This document shows, in pieces, positions 23,372-31,524 of a stretch of 33,175 nt of DNA (position 1 is its first letter; each line of letters starts with the position of its first letter). The notes below the pieces were generated by a model. The model was not told the DNA's origin. It did not search any database and saw nothing but the letters and a program-made list of their open reading frames with translations. This DNA comes from Clostridium sp. CAG:964 (GTDB lineage Bacteria > Bacillota > Clostridia > Oscillospirales > Acutalibacteraceae): the NCBI GenBank assembly GCA_000435335.1, contig FR891336.1, positions 51,421 through 84,595 of the forward strand. The letters are read 5' to 3'. Position numbers and translations under genes: made by a program.

Positions 23372-23697
23372 GAAAACGCAACGTACACGTCCAGTTTTGG
23401 CTGGACAAAAAAGAGGCGGAAGCCTTCAACAAAAAGGTGAAGCGCAGCGGGCTTTCCCGCGAGGTGTACCTGCGCCACCTGATAAACGGCCTGGTTCCCC
23501 AGGACGCGCCGCCCCCGGCATACTTTGACTTTATACGGGAGTTGCACGGCATTGGAAACAACTTAAACCAGATCGCCCAGAAAGCCCATGTGCTGGGCGT
23601 CATAGACGAGCGCCGCTACGAGGAAGAAACACGGAAGTTTGACCAGCTCATCCGGGACATCACCAGGGCGGTGATTTTGCCAAAGCCTATGGAGTAA
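23368..23697 (+). CDS. mobC: MobC-like relaxosome accessory protein
   Basis: A 109-residue protein, start ATG 23368 in the ATGA overlap; an upstream in-frame extension to 23320 would run through the preceding gene and is rejected. The N-terminus RKRNVHVQFWLDKKEAEAFNKKVKRSGLSREVYLRHLI is a ribbon-helix-helix DNA-binding pattern, followed by the MobC-type segment ELHGIGNNLNQIAQKAHVLG. MobC proteins bind oriT and help the relaxase nick. It precedes the relaxase gene by four bases, the expected arrangement. Confidence 0.88.
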   Translation: MRKRNVHVQFWLDKKEAEAFNKKVKRSGLSREVYLRHLINGLVPQDAPPPAYFDFIRELHGIGNNLNQIAQKAHVLGVIDERRYEEETRKFDQLIRDITRAVILPKPME

Positions 23698-23701
23698 AGC
23701 A

Positions 23702-25138
23702 ATGGCTACCACGTCTATCTGGCGGGTGAACGGCTGGCTGGGCAAGGTTCTCATCTATATCGAAAACCCGGATAAGACCGAAAACCCTGCCGCCTACGAG
23801 AAACAGGGCATGGACGGCAAGGAGGCCCAGGGCCTCTCCGATGTGATTGAGTACGCCGTCCAGCAGAAGAAAACGGGAAAGATTGCGGTGGACGATGAGG
23901 ATGTGCCCGTCATGCAGCGGTTTGTGTCCGGGGTGAATTGCAGCCCCACCACCGCCCGCGATGAGATGATCGCCGTCAAAAAGCGGTTCGGCAAGGAGGA
24001 AGGCACCGTAGCCTACCACGGCTACCAGAGCTTTGCCCCCGGCGAGGCCACCCCGGAAATGGCCCACGAGATCGGGCTGAAGCTGGCAAAGGCATTGTGG
24101 GGCGAGAAATACCAGGTGCTGGTTGCCACCCATTTAGACAAGGCCCACCACCTGCACAACCATTTTGTGGTGAACACGGTTTCGTTTCTCGACGGGATCA
24201 AATACCACCGCACGGAAAAGGATTACTTCGACATGCAGAGGGAATCTGACCGGCTGTGCCGGGAGTATGGGCTTTCTGTCATTGAAAATCCAAAGCGTGG
24301 AAAATCCAAACACTACGGGGAATGGCGGGCCGAGCAGGAGGGCCGCCCCACTTATCTCTCCCTCATCAAAGCCGATGTAGACGCTGCCATCCGCCAGTCG
24401 ATGACGGAGAGGCAGTTTTTTTACCGCCTGCGGCAGATGGGCTACGACATCAAGGTGGGGAAAGACATCACGGTGCGCCCTTACGACCGGCCCCATGGCA
24501 GGAAATTGGTGCGCAATTTAGGCGAGGACTACTCTCTGGAGAACATCCGCAAACGGATTCTGGCCCAGCGCCGCCCTCAGAGGGTGGAAACGCCGGAGCC
24601 GAGGCGGTGCAGGCTTTTGGGGGACTTGAAGCAGGCCAGGAAGGTCACGGGCTTTCGCGCCCTCTACTTCCACTACTGCTACCTTTTAGGGGTATTCCCC
24701 CAAAAGCAGAACCGGCAGCGGGGCCATGTGCCCCACGCGCTGCGGAATGACTTGATCCGGGCAGAGGAATTGACGGACGAGGCAAGGCTGCTTTCCCGCC
24801 AGCGCGTTGACACCCTGGAGCAACTCAGCGCCTACCAATCGGATGTGGAAGCCCGGCTTGTCAGCCTGACCGAACAGCGGAAAAACCTGTACCGGAAGCT
24901 GCGCACCAAGGAGGCGCTTGCCGACCCTGCCCGGCAGGAACAAATCCGGGCGGAGGTTTCCGCCCTTTCTGCGCAGATCAAAGCCCTGCGCCGGGAGGTG
25001 AAGCTGTGTGAGGACATTGCGGCGCGCTCCCTCTCCCTCAAAGAAAAGATACGGGCTGCCCGCGAGGAACAGCAGGCTGGAAAAACAGAGAAAACCCGCG
25101 AGGAACAAGGCCGGAGGAAACGGCTGGAAAGGAGATGA
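23702..25138 (+). CDS. MOB-P family relaxase (mobilisation nuclease)
   Basis: A 478-residue relaxase from ATG 23702, with GGAG in the final codon of MobC. The N-terminal ~250 residues carry the relaxase fold: a catalytic Tyr candidate at position 19 (KVLIYIENP) and the His triad HHLHNHF (about 150, 152, 154) that binds the metal. It would nick one strand at oriT and stay covalently attached for transfer. The region IKVGKDITVRPYDRPHGRKLVRNLGEDYSLENIRKRI is typical of Tn1549-type relaxases. The C-terminal half is charged coiled coil (VSLTEQRKNLYRKLR...SLKEKIRAAREEQQ), probably for contact with the coupling protein. It is coupled to the next gene, whose ribosome binding site (GAAAGGAG) lies in its last codons. 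Confidence 0.92.
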   Translation: MATTSIWRVNGWLGKVLIYIENPDKTENPAAYEKQGMDGKEAQGLSDVIEYAVQQKKTGKIAVDDEDVPVMQRFVSGVNCSPTTARDEMIAVKKRFGKEEGTVAYHGYQSFAPGEATPEMAHEIGLKLAKALWGEKYQVLVATHLDKAHHLHNHFVVNTVSFLDGIKYHRTEKDYFDMQRESDRLCREYGLSVIENPKRGKSKHYGEWRAEQEGRPTYLSLIKADVDAAIRQSMTERQFFYRLRQMGYDIKVGKDITVRPYDRPHGRKLVRNLGEDYSLENIRKRILAQRRPQRVETPEPRRCRLLGDLKQARKVTGFRALYFHYCYLLGVFPQKQNRQRGHVPHALRNDLIRAEELTDEARLLSRQRVDTLEQLSAYQSDVEARLVSLTEQRKNLYRKLRTKEALADPARQEQIRAEVSALSAQIKALRREVKLCEDIAARSLSLKEKIRAAREEQQAGKTEKTREEQGRRKRLERR

Positions 25139-25144
25139 TCGGTT

Positions 25145-25957
25145 ATGAATCACGCAGGCGACGCGGCGGAGCAGGTGGTGCGCATGAGCCTTGAGGGCGC
25201 GGAGGTTGCCCTTAAGATCACCGGCGTTGCCGCTAAAAATCTGGCCGCAGCCCTTTATACCATTTTGAAAGACCAGAAGAAAACAAAAGGCAAGGCCCGC
25301 ATTGAGGCCATGCTGCGGGAAAAGCGGCCCTTAAAGGTTTACACCCTCAAAAAAGAGGACTGCCCGGAGTTTGCCAGGCAGGCCAAGGGCTACGGCATTT
25401 TGTATGCCCCCATCCCGGTGAGGAAGGGGGACGATACCATCGACATCCTGGTGTTCGAGGACGACGCGGCGAGGGCCAACCGGATCGTGGATAAGTTCAA
25501 CCTCACGGTGGTGGATACGGCGTCCATCAAGGAGGACATCGAAAAATCCCGCGAGGAGCGCGGCGGCGAGCCGCAGGCCCCGGAAAAAGCCGCCCCGGAA
25601 AAGAGCGAGGACGACAGGCTCTTAGACGAGCTGATGGAAAAACCAGCCCAAAAAGAGAAAAGCCAGCCGGAAAACCCCTCTGCGGAGAAAAGCGTCCCTT
25701 TTACCCCAGCGGAGGAAAAATCCCATCCGTCCGCGCCTATCTCAGAGAACAGCAGCAAGTCCGCAAGGGGTACTTCTGATGAGCCGCAGAAGCCGTCTGT
25801 CCGTCAGGAGCTTCGTGACATCCAGGCCCAGCGGAAGAAAGAGGCGGAGGCTGCAAAGAGGGAGGAACCGGCTGCACCCCAAAAGAGGGCGGCCCAGAAA
25901 ACCACGCGGCACCAGCCGCCCAAGCCCAAAAAGAAACCAAAATCGAAAGAGAGGTAA
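25145..25957 (+). CDS. pcfB: PcfB family (DUF3801-like) coupling accessory protein
   Basis: A 270-residue protein. The N-terminal ~130 residues match PcfB: an amphipathic helix (GDAAEQVVRMSLEGAEVALKITGVAAKNLAAALYTIL), KGKARIEAMLREKRPLKVYTLKKEDCPEFARQAKGYGILYAPI, then KGDDTIDILVFEDDAARANRIVDKFNL. In enterococcal pCF10, PcfB binds the coupling protein PcfC and helps deliver relaxosomes. The C-terminal half is a low-complexity Lys/Glu/Pro/Ser tail, probably disordered. It lies between the relaxase and VirD4 genes, matching that role. Confidence 0.85.
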   Translation: MNHAGDAAEQVVRMSLEGAEVALKITGVAAKNLAAALYTILKDQKKTKGKARIEAMLREKRPLKVYTLKKEDCPEFARQAKGYGILYAPIPVRKGDDTIDILVFEDDAARANRIVDKFNLTVVDTASIKEDIEKSREERGGEPQAPEKAAPEKSEDDRLLDELMEKPAQKEKSQPENPSAEKSVPFTPAEEKSHPSAPISENSSKSARGTSDEPQKPSVRQELRDIQAQRKKEAEAAKREEPAAPQKRAAQKTTRHQPPKPKKKPKSKER

Positions 25958-25963
25958 TCGGCC

Positions 25964-26887
25964 ATGAATAACTTTGACGATCTGTTTGAACAGCAGCCCC
26001 AGCCGGAGGCCACCGAGAAGCCGGAGCCGCAAAAGGAGAAGCCGAAAAAACAGTGGTGGCAGATCCGCGAGGAAAAGCAGCGCAAGGAAGCCTACGCCAC
26101 CCTGGACAGGGTGTTCGGCGCGTTTTCCGAAGGGCACGGCGACATGAAGGCATATCTGGACACCCAGAGCCGCTTCCCCTTCCACTCCGCCCGCAACGCC
26201 ATCCTCATCGGGGAGCAATGCCCCAACGCTAAACGTGTGGGCGGCTACAAGGAGTGGGCTTCCCAGGGCGTTGAGATTCTGGAAGAGGAAAAGCGCCTGC
26301 CCATCATCATTTTAGAGCCGGGCAAGGCATACCGCCGCGAGGACGGCAGCGTGGGCCAGAACTTCTATGCCAAGGAGGTCTTTGACATTTCCCAGACCAC
26401 GGCGCGGGACGAGGCCCAGCCCCAGGTGAGCTACGACGACCGCCTGCTCTTAAAGGCCCTCATCAGCAATTCCCCCGTGCCCATCCGCGCGGTGGAGGAG
26501 CTGCCCGGCCAGGGGCGCGGGGCCATGTTCGACCCGGAACAGAACGCCATCCTGGTGAAAAAGGGCATGGACGCGCCGGACATCTTCCGCTGCGTCTCTC
26601 TGGAGCTTGCCAATGCCCAGCTTGCCCGCAGCAACGCAGAGTATTCCCGCGAAACCGAAGGCTACAAAGCCTATGCCGTCAGCTATATGCTCTGCCAGAG
26701 GTACGGCGTGGAAGCGGGAGGCTACAACATCTCCCGGCTGGACGGCGTGCTTCAGGGGCAAGACCCCAAGGAGGAAATCCCGGCAGCCCTCACCGATATG
26801 CGCGACACGTTTAAGGAGATCAACGGGCGCATGGCAAGGGCCATGGGCCTCTCACGCGCGGGCAGGCAGAAAGAACAGGAACGGTAA
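25964..26887 (+). CDS. ArdC/LtrC-like protein with degenerate metalloprotease-type motif
   Basis: A 307-residue protein, with GAGAGG upstream and ATG 25964. After a charged N-terminus, residues ~40-140 resemble the ArdC-type ssDNA-binding domain (FSEGHGDMKAYLDTQSRFPFHSARNAILIGEQCPNAKRVGGYKEWASQGVEILEEEKRLPIIILEPG): an FHxxSxxNxxLI-like core and the W-x-x-x-G turn. The C-terminal part (RGAMFDPEQNAILVKKGM...) resembles the peptidase-like region of such proteins, but the usual HExxH is replaced by SLELAN (Glu about 214), so catalysis is doubtful. ArdC proteins protect incoming single-stranded plasmid DNA from restriction; a similar role here is inferred. The C-terminal YNISRLDGVLQGQDPKEEI segment occurs in LtrC-like ICE proteins. 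Confidence 0.72.
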   Translation: MNNFDDLFEQQPQPEATEKPEPQKEKPKKQWWQIREEKQRKEAYATLDRVFGAFSEGHGDMKAYLDTQSRFPFHSARNAILIGEQCPNAKRVGGYKEWASQGVEILEEEKRLPIIILEPGKAYRREDGSVGQNFYAKEVFDISQTTARDEAQPQVSYDDRLLLKALISNSPVPIRAVEELPGQGRGAMFDPEQNAILVKKGMDAPDIFRCVSLELANAQLARSNAEYSRETEGYKAYAVSYMLCQRYGVEAGGYNISRLDGVLQGQDPKEEIPAALTDMRDTFKEINGRMARAMGLSRAGRQKEQER

Positions 26888-26901
26888 AGGAGGCTGAATG
26901 A

Positions 26902-27099
26902 ATGGAACGACAGGAAAAGGTTGTCCTCACGCTGGACAGATACGAGCATGGCATTATGATCCGCGCCCTCAACGAACTGCGAAACGATCTGCTGGAGGAA
27001 CAGCGCGACCCCGGCCCGGTGGAGGACGTGCTTCTCAAAACCATTGACGCCCCATCCCAAAAAGACAGGAAAGCGAAGCGGCGTGATGAAGCCCGATAA
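26902..27099 (+). CDS. Small conserved ICE protein upstream of VirD4 (65 aa)
   Basis: ATG 26902 follows AAAGGAGG (26886-26893). The 65 residues (MERQEKVVLTLDRYEHGIMIRALNELRNDLLEEQRDPGPVEDVLLKTID) predict a beta strand, two helices and a basic tail. No motif was recognised. Its last 14 bases overlap the coupling-protein gene, so the two are translationally coupled. Its constant position between LtrC-like and VirD4 genes in such elements suggests a transfer accessory; function unknown. Confidence 0.68.
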   Translation: MERQEKVVLTLDRYEHGIMIRALNELRNDLLEEQRDPGPVEDVLLKTIDAPSQKDRKAKRRDEAR

Positions 27100-28906
27100 C
27101 AAAACGGGAGGCCCCTGGCTCTATGCCCTGGGGCTGATCCCGGCAGTCTGGCTTGCCCTGCTCATTGCGCCCTCTCTTTCCGGGGGGCTTTCCGAAATCC
27201 TGGAGGCCCTGCCTGCGGCAATGAACCATCCCTTTCAGATTGCATGGTGTGAGGACAGTGTAAAAACTGTCCTCATTTTTATTGCCGCCTACGGGCTGGG
27301 CATTGGCATTTACCTCTCATCCAGGCGCAACTACCGCAGGGGCGAGGAACACGGCTCCGCCAAATGGGGCGATCCGCGGGCCGTGAACCGGAAATACCGG
27401 GATAAAAACCCGTTTCAAAACCGCATTTTTACCCAGCACGTCCGCATGGGGCTGGACGGGAAAAAGCACCGCAGGACGTTAAACACCCTGGTCTGCGGCG
27501 GCAGCGGCGCGGGAAAAAGCCGCTTTTATGCAAAGGTCAATATCTGCCAGGCCAACACCTCTTTTTTCATCCTGGACTGCAAAGGAGAGCTGCTGCGGGA
27601 CTGCGGCGGCCTGCTGGAACGGCAGGGCTATGAGATTAAGGTGGTTGACCTTTTGAACATGAACAAAAGCCACTGTTATAACCCCTTTGCCTATCTGAAA
27701 AACGACAACGATGTGCAGAAGATGGTGACGAACCTGTTCAAAGCCACCACCCCCAAAGGGAGCCAGTCAAACGACCCCTTCTGGGATACGGCGGCCAGTA
27801 TGCTTCTTATGGCGCTGGTGTTCTATCTCCACTACGAGGCCCCGGAGGACGAGAAAAACTTCCCCATGGTCATGGAAATGCTGCGGGCCGGTGAGGTGCG
27901 GGAGGACGACGACAGCTATCAATCCCCGCTGGATGAGCTGTTTGAACGGCTGGAAATGCGCTCCCCCGACCACATCGCGGTGAAGTATTACAAGGACTAC
28001 CGCTCCGGCAGCGCCAAGACCTTAAAATCCATCCAGATCACGCTTGCTTCACGTCTGGAGAAGTTCAACCTTTCATCCGTGGCGGCCCTCACGGCCACCG
28101 ACGAGCTGGAGCTTGCCAGCCTGGGGGAAAAGAAAGTGGCGCTCTTTGCCCTCATCCCGGACAACGACGCCAGCTTCAATTTTTTAGTGAGCCTTTTGTA
28201 TGCCAGCACCTTTCAGGAATTGTTTTACAGCGCCGACCGGGTACACGGCGGGAGCCTGCCTGTGCCGGTGCATTTTTTGATGGACGAGTTTGCCAATGTC
28301 AGCCTGCCCGATGATTTCGACAAGCTGCTGGCTACCATGCGCTCACGGAATATTTCTGTGTCCATCATCATCCAGAACATCGCCCAGCTCAAGGCGCTGT
28401 ACGAGAAACAATGGGAATCCATCATGGGCAACTGCGATGAATTTCTCTACCTGGGCGGCAACGAATCGTCCACCCACAAGCTCATCTCGGAAAGCTATCT
28501 GGGCAAAAGCACCCTCTGGCTGGACACCTACGGCAAGAGTACCGGCCATTCGGGCAGCTACTCTACCAACAACCAGATCACGGGCCGGGAGCTGATGACC
28601 CCGGACGAGGTGCGTATGCTGGACAACCGCCTGGCCCTGCTCTTTATCCGGGGCGAGCCGCCGCTGATGGATGAAAAGTACGAATTGCTAAAGCACCCCA
28701 ATGTGAAATACACCACCGATGGCGGCGCGCCAGCCTATGCCCACGGCGGCACGGAAAACGCTGTGGCGGGCTTGACCATCAGCCGCCTTACCCCCGGCGA
28801 CCTTGCAAATCTCAAGGAGCCGGATGTGACCTGTGAGCTTCTGTCCGACGAGGACATGGAGAAAATCTTTCAATTCAAGGAGGAAAAGCAAAATGAAACT
28901 GTTTAA
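27086..28906 (+). CDS. VirD4/TraG-type coupling protein (T4CP)
   Basis: The start is taken as ATG 27086 (MKPDNKTGGPWL), giving 606 residues; the longer frame begins at a TTG (27044) deep inside the previous gene. Two N-terminal membrane helices (WLYALGLIPAVWLALLIAPSL and VLIFIAAYGLGIGIYLS) anchor it. The cytoplasmic ATPase has Walker A GGSGAGKS (138-145), Walker B HFLMDEFANV (Asp400, Glu401) and the conserved QNIAQLKALY arginine/glutamine region. It docks the relaxase-DNA complex on the channel and powers DNA transfer. Context: PcfB and relaxase upstream, channel genes downstream. It overlaps the next gene by 14 bases. Confidence 0.93.
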   Translation: MKPDNKTGGPWLYALGLIPAVWLALLIAPSLSGGLSEILEALPAAMNHPFQIAWCEDSVKTVLIFIAAYGLGIGIYLSSRRNYRRGEEHGSAKWGDPRAVNRKYRDKNPFQNRIFTQHVRMGLDGKKHRRTLNTLVCGGSGAGKSRFYAKVNICQANTSFFILDCKGELLRDCGGLLERQGYEIKVVDLLNMNKSHCYNPFAYLKNDNDVQKMVTNLFKATTPKGSQSNDPFWDTAASMLLMALVFYLHYEAPEDEKNFPMVMEMLRAGEVREDDDSYQSPLDELFERLEMRSPDHIAVKYYKDYRSGSAKTLKSIQITLASRLEKFNLSSVAALTATDELELASLGEKKVALFALIPDNDASFNFLVSLLYASTFQELFYSADRVHGGSLPVPVHFLMDEFANVSLPDDFDKLLATMRSRNISVSIIIQNIAQLKALYEKQWESIMGNCDEFLYLGGNESSTHKLISESYLGKSTLWLDTYGKSTGHSGSYSTNNQITGRELMTPDEVRMLDNRLALLFIRGEPPLMDEKYELLKHPNVKYTTDGGAPAYAHGGTENAVAGLTISRLTPGDLANLKEPDVTCELLSDEDMEKIFQFKEEKQNETV

Positions 28907-29246
28907 CAAGGAAAGCAAGAAGAACAAGGAAACCCGCAGCCTGCCTATGAGCAAAAAGGGCAAAAGCGCCCTTACCGTCTACTCGGCCCTGGTGCTTATG
29001 CTGTGCTGCTGCACCACCACGGCCTTTGCTGCCAGCGACCCCTTGACGGTTATCAACAACCTCAGCGACTTCATTTTCGGCCTCATCCGGGCTATTGGTA
29101 TGATCCTGCTGGGCTTCGGCGTGGTGCAGATCGGCCTCTCTCTCAAATCCCATGACCCCAGCCAGAGAGCCAACGGCTTCCTCACTTTGGCAGGCGGCGT
29201 TGTGATTACCTTTGCTAAAGAAATCTTAACCCTGATTACCGGCTGA
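28893..29246 (+). CDS. VirB2/Maff2-like small channel protein with signal sequence
   Basis: Start at ATG 28893, nine bases after AAGGAGG (28877-28883); 117 residues. A basic N-terminus (KKNKETRSLPMSKKGK) precedes a hydrophobic signal-like helix (ALTVYSALVLMLCCCTTTAFA), then ASDPLTVINNLSDFIFGLIRAIGMILLGFGVVQIGLSLKSHDPSQRANGF and a second hydrophobic span (GGVVITFAKEILTLI). Two transmembrane segments separated by a short polar loop after a signal peptide is the layout of VirB2/TrbC pilins and of the small Maff2-type ICE proteins. It likely forms part of the transfer channel or surface structure. Assignment rests on topology and position. Confidence 0.7.
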   Translation: MKLFNKESKKNKETRSLPMSKKGKSALTVYSALVLMLCCCTTTAFAASDPLTVINNLSDFIFGLIRAIGMILLGFGVVQIGLSLKSHDPSQRANGFLTLAGGVVITFAKEILTLITG

Positions 29247-29262
29247 TGAAAAACGGCGGCAT

Positions 29263-29289
29263 AGGGGCGGGCCACAGCGGCCCGCCCCT
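29263..29289 (+). terminator. GC-rich intergenic stem-loop inside the transfer operon
   Basis: AGGGGCGGGCC (29263-29273) pairs perfectly with GGCCCGCCCCT (29279-29289) across ACAGC, followed by GTTT only. It separates the VirB2-like and VirB6-like genes. It may partly terminate transcription or stabilise the upstream mRNA, raising pilin-like protein relative to downstream proteins. It resembles the stem at 6986-7011. Confidence 0.5.
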
Positions 29290-29315
29290 GTTTCTGCCGG
29301 AAAGGAGGTCTTTGA

Positions 29316-30152
29316 ATGTCCGATAACTGGGTTGTGCAAAACCTGCAAAATGCCCTTGACACCTGGAACAAGTATCTGTCTGAAATCTGGCAGCTTATCA
29401 CCCAAAGCCCGGAGCAGTTTAAGGGCGGCTCCATCTGGAGTGTGATCGTCAACATCCACGACGCGGTGCGGGCTATCGGCCTTGCGCTTCTGGTGCTGTT
29501 CTTTGTCATCGGGATTGTGAAAACCTGCGGCAGCTTTGCCGAGGTGAAAAAGCCGGAACACGCCTTAAAGCTGTTCATCCGGTTTGCCATTGCCAAGGGT
29601 GTCGTGACCTATGGGCTGGAGCTGATGATGGCCCTCTTTAACATTGTCCAGGGCCTTGTTTCCACCATTATGAACGCGGCGGGCTTTGGAACCGCACAGC
29701 AGACCGTTCTCCCACAGGAGATCATTGACGCGGTGGAAAGCTGCGGCTTCTTTGAGAGTATCCCTTTGTGGGCGGTGACGCTCATCGGCGGGCTGTTCAT
29801 CACCGTTCTCAGCTTCATTATGATTATGACCGTCTACGGGCGGTTTTTTAAGCTCTATTTATACACGGCCATCGCGCCGGTGCCTCTGTCCACCTTTGGC
29901 GGGGAACCCAGCCAGAACGTGGGCAAGAGCTTCATCAAAAGCTATGCCGCCGTGTGCCTGGAGGGGGCAATCATCGTGCTGGCCTGCATTATCTTCTCCC
30001 TGTTCGCGGCTTCACCCCCTGCGGTTGACCCCAACGCGGCGGCAGTTACCCAGGTGTGGAGCTATGTGGGCGAGCTGCTGTTCAATATGCTGGTGCTTGT
30101 AGGCGCTGTGAAGATGGCCGACCGCGTGGTGCGCGAGATGATGGGCCTGTAA
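29316..30152 (+). CDS. VirB6/TrbL-like polytopic transfer protein
   Basis: A 278-residue membrane protein with ATG 29316 seven bases after AAAGGAGG. Several hydrophobic segments are visible: AVRAIGLALLVLFFVIGIV, FAIAKGVVTYGLELMMALFNIVQGLV, PLWAVTLIGGLFITVLSFIMIMTV, LYLYTAIAPVPLSTF, AAVCLEGAIIVLACIIFSLFAA and LLFNMLVLVGAVKMA. The central YGRFFKLYLYTAIAPVPLSTFGGEPSQNVGKSFIKSY segment is characteristic of the VirB6/TrbL-like proteins of Clostridia ICEs. It forms the inner-membrane part of the type IV channel. Its position between the VirB2-like and PrgI genes fits. Confidence 0.82.
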   Translation: MSDNWVVQNLQNALDTWNKYLSEIWQLITQSPEQFKGGSIWSVIVNIHDAVRAIGLALLVLFFVIGIVKTCGSFAEVKKPEHALKLFIRFAIAKGVVTYGLELMMALFNIVQGLVSTIMNAAGFGTAQQTVLPQEIIDAVESCGFFESIPLWAVTLIGGLFITVLSFIMIMTVYGRFFKLYLYTAIAPVPLSTFGGEPSQNVGKSFIKSYAAVCLEGAIIVLACIIFSLFAASPPAVDPNAAAVTQVWSYVGELLFNMLVLVGAVKMADRVVREMMGL

Positions 30153-30166
30153 AGGAGGAAAAGTCA

Positions 30167-30511
30167 ATGGACGATACAAGAAACGAGGTTTGCCGCAAGG
30201 TGCTGGAAACGCCTCTTGAGGACATCCGGGAGGATGTGTTCTTCCGCGCCGACAACTTTCAGAATGAGCCGTGGTACGGCGAGTTTCAGATCTACCGCAA
30301 TCTGGGCGTTTGCCAGCCCAAGCCGGAACACGTCCTGGAGGTGCAGAAGGCGCTGAAAGTCATGGGCTATCCCACCCACGCTGCCGAGCGGAACGGGAAA
30401 ACCTATCTTCTCCCCGGCGAAAAACAGCCCGAAAGCACAAAGACGTTGAGGGAGGAATGGAAAATGGCGCGGCTGGAGGAACAGAAAGAAGCTGCCTCTC
30501 GGCTGTTTTAG
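30167..30511 (+). CDS. Conserved hypothetical transfer-operon protein (114 aa)
   Basis: Starts at ATG 30167, eight bases after AAAGGAGG; an in-frame extension upstream would overlap the VirB6-like gene and is rejected. The 114 residues are soluble and charged (RKVLETPLEDIREDVFFRADNFQNEPWYGEFQIYRNLGV...YPTHAAERNGKTYLLP), ending in a helical REEWKMARLEEQKEAASRLF. No motif was recognised. Its operon position suggests a transfer accessory. Confidence 0.65.
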   Translation: MDDTRNEVCRKVLETPLEDIREDVFFRADNFQNEPWYGEFQIYRNLGVCQPKPEHVLEVQKALKVMGYPTHAAERNGKTYLLPGEKQPESTKTLREEWKMARLEEQKEAASRLF

Positions 30512-30518
30512 AAATCTT

Positions 30519-30536
30519 CCCGGCAAAAGGGCCGGG
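30519..30536 (+). other. Small intergenic hairpin
   Basis: CCCGGC (30519-30524) pairs with GCCGGG (30531-30536) just after the stop at 30511, without a T-run. Probably a minor mRNA structure. Confidence 0.35.
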
Positions 30537-30562
30537 AGCGTTAAGAAACGGAGGGATATGTT

Positions 30563-31096
30563 TTGAACATGAGCAAAGAAAAGCTGATGAGGCTTGCCGG
30601 GCGCGCCCTAAAGCGTACCGAATCCTATCAATGGAACCGGGGGCTGGATGTGCCGGATGAGGAAAACTACAAAATCGACTATCTGCTGGTCAAGGGCAGC
30701 AAGGCTTCCCCGGAGGACGTGATAGCCTATGCGTCCTTTGAGGACGATATGGTGCGGTTCCATCCGCTGCGGGAAAACGACCAGCCTTTTGCGCATTACG
30801 GCGAGTGCTTCACTTACGATTCCGACCTGTTTGAGCCTTTGGAGCAAGGATATTCCCTGGCTTGTATGTCGCCGGAGGCCCATGCCTGCGCCTGGTATGA
30901 AATCGAAGATTTACAGGGCGGGATCGAACACCAGGCAGGTATGCAGAGCTATTTGCACTACTGCAAGCAGCACGGCGTTACCAGGGTGCAACTGGCCCGT
31001 CTGGCGGACTATGACGGCATGGATGTGATGAAGCTCTATGACCGGCAGGCTGTCAGAGGGGCGCAGGGCAAGCAGAAAAAAGAGTTTGAGCGATAA
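30563..31096 (+). CDS. Conserved hypothetical transfer-operon protein (about 177 aa)
   Basis: TTG 30563 lies seven bases after GGAGGG (30550-30555) and is the better-spaced start; ATG 30569 would remove two residues at a 13-base spacing. The protein is soluble: a basic N-terminal helix (KEKLMRLAGRALKRTESYQW), then NYKIDYLLVKGSKASPEDVIAYASFEDDMVRFHPL and an acidic aromatic region (HYGECFTYDSDLFEPLEQGYSLACMSPEAHACAWYEIEDLQGGIEHQAGM). The C-terminal LADYDGMDVMKLYDRQAV is helical. No enzymatic motif was recognised; it is typical of Tn1549-like transfer operons. GATAACGGGAGG after its end serves the PrgI gene. Confidence 0.68.
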   Translation: MNMSKEKLMRLAGRALKRTESYQWNRGLDVPDEENYKIDYLLVKGSKASPEDVIAYASFEDDMVRFHPLRENDQPFAHYGECFTYDSDLFEPLEQGYSLACMSPEAHACAWYEIEDLQGGIEHQAGMQSYLHYCKQHGVTRVQLARLADYDGMDVMKLYDRQAVRGAQGKQKKEFER

Positions 31097-31110
31097 CGGG
31101 AGGTGGCATT

Positions 31111-31524
31111 TTGGAAGTCAAGATCAACCGCGAAATCCGCAACTACACCGAATCCATGTTTTTCGGTTTGAGTATGCGGCAATTCATTTTTTCCATTCTG
31201 GCCTGCGGCGTGGCCGTGGGCCTTTACTTTCTCCTGCGCCCCTACTTTGGCGTGGAAACCCTTTCCTGGGTTTGCATTTTGGGCGCGTCCCCCTTTGCCA
31301 TGCTGGGGTTTATCACCTACCACGGCATGACGGCGGAACAATTCATCTGGGCGTGGCTGCGCTCGGAAATGCTGGAGCCAAAGGAGATAAAGTTTGAGGA
31401 CGGCAACTATTACTATGCTGCTTTGAAAGATGTGATCGAGGGGCGGCAGACCGGGCGGCCCGTCAGAAAGCAGCCCAAAGAGCCGAAACAGTTTTACAAG
31501 CGGAAGGAGGCAACCCATGATTAA
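31111..31524 (+). CDS. prgI: PrgI family (VirB3-like) transfer protein
   Basis: A 137-residue protein starting at TTG 31111, seven bases after GGGAGG (31098-31103); no ATG fits. The N-terminus VKINREIRNYTESMFFGLSMRQFIFSILACGVAVGLYFLL and the adjacent WVCILGASPFAMLGFITY give two close membrane helices, the PrgI/VirB3 topology. The tail GMTAEQFIWAWLRSEMLEPKEIKFEDGNYYYAAL is diagnostic of the family. PrgI works with VirB4 in Gram-positive type IV secretion; the VirB4 gene follows with an eight-base overlap. Confidence 0.88.
   Translation: MEVKINREIRNYTESMFFGLSMRQFIFSILACGVAVGLYFLLRPYFGVETLSWVCILGASPFAMLGFITYHGMTAEQFIWAWLRSEMLEPKEIKFEDGNYYYAALKDVIEGRQTGRPVRKQPKEPKQFYKRKEATHD

Noticed and set aside
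27044..27085. A longer VirD4 start
   Set aside because: It would use TTG deep in the preceding gene without a ribosome binding site; ATG 27086 gives a normal N-terminus before the first membrane helix.
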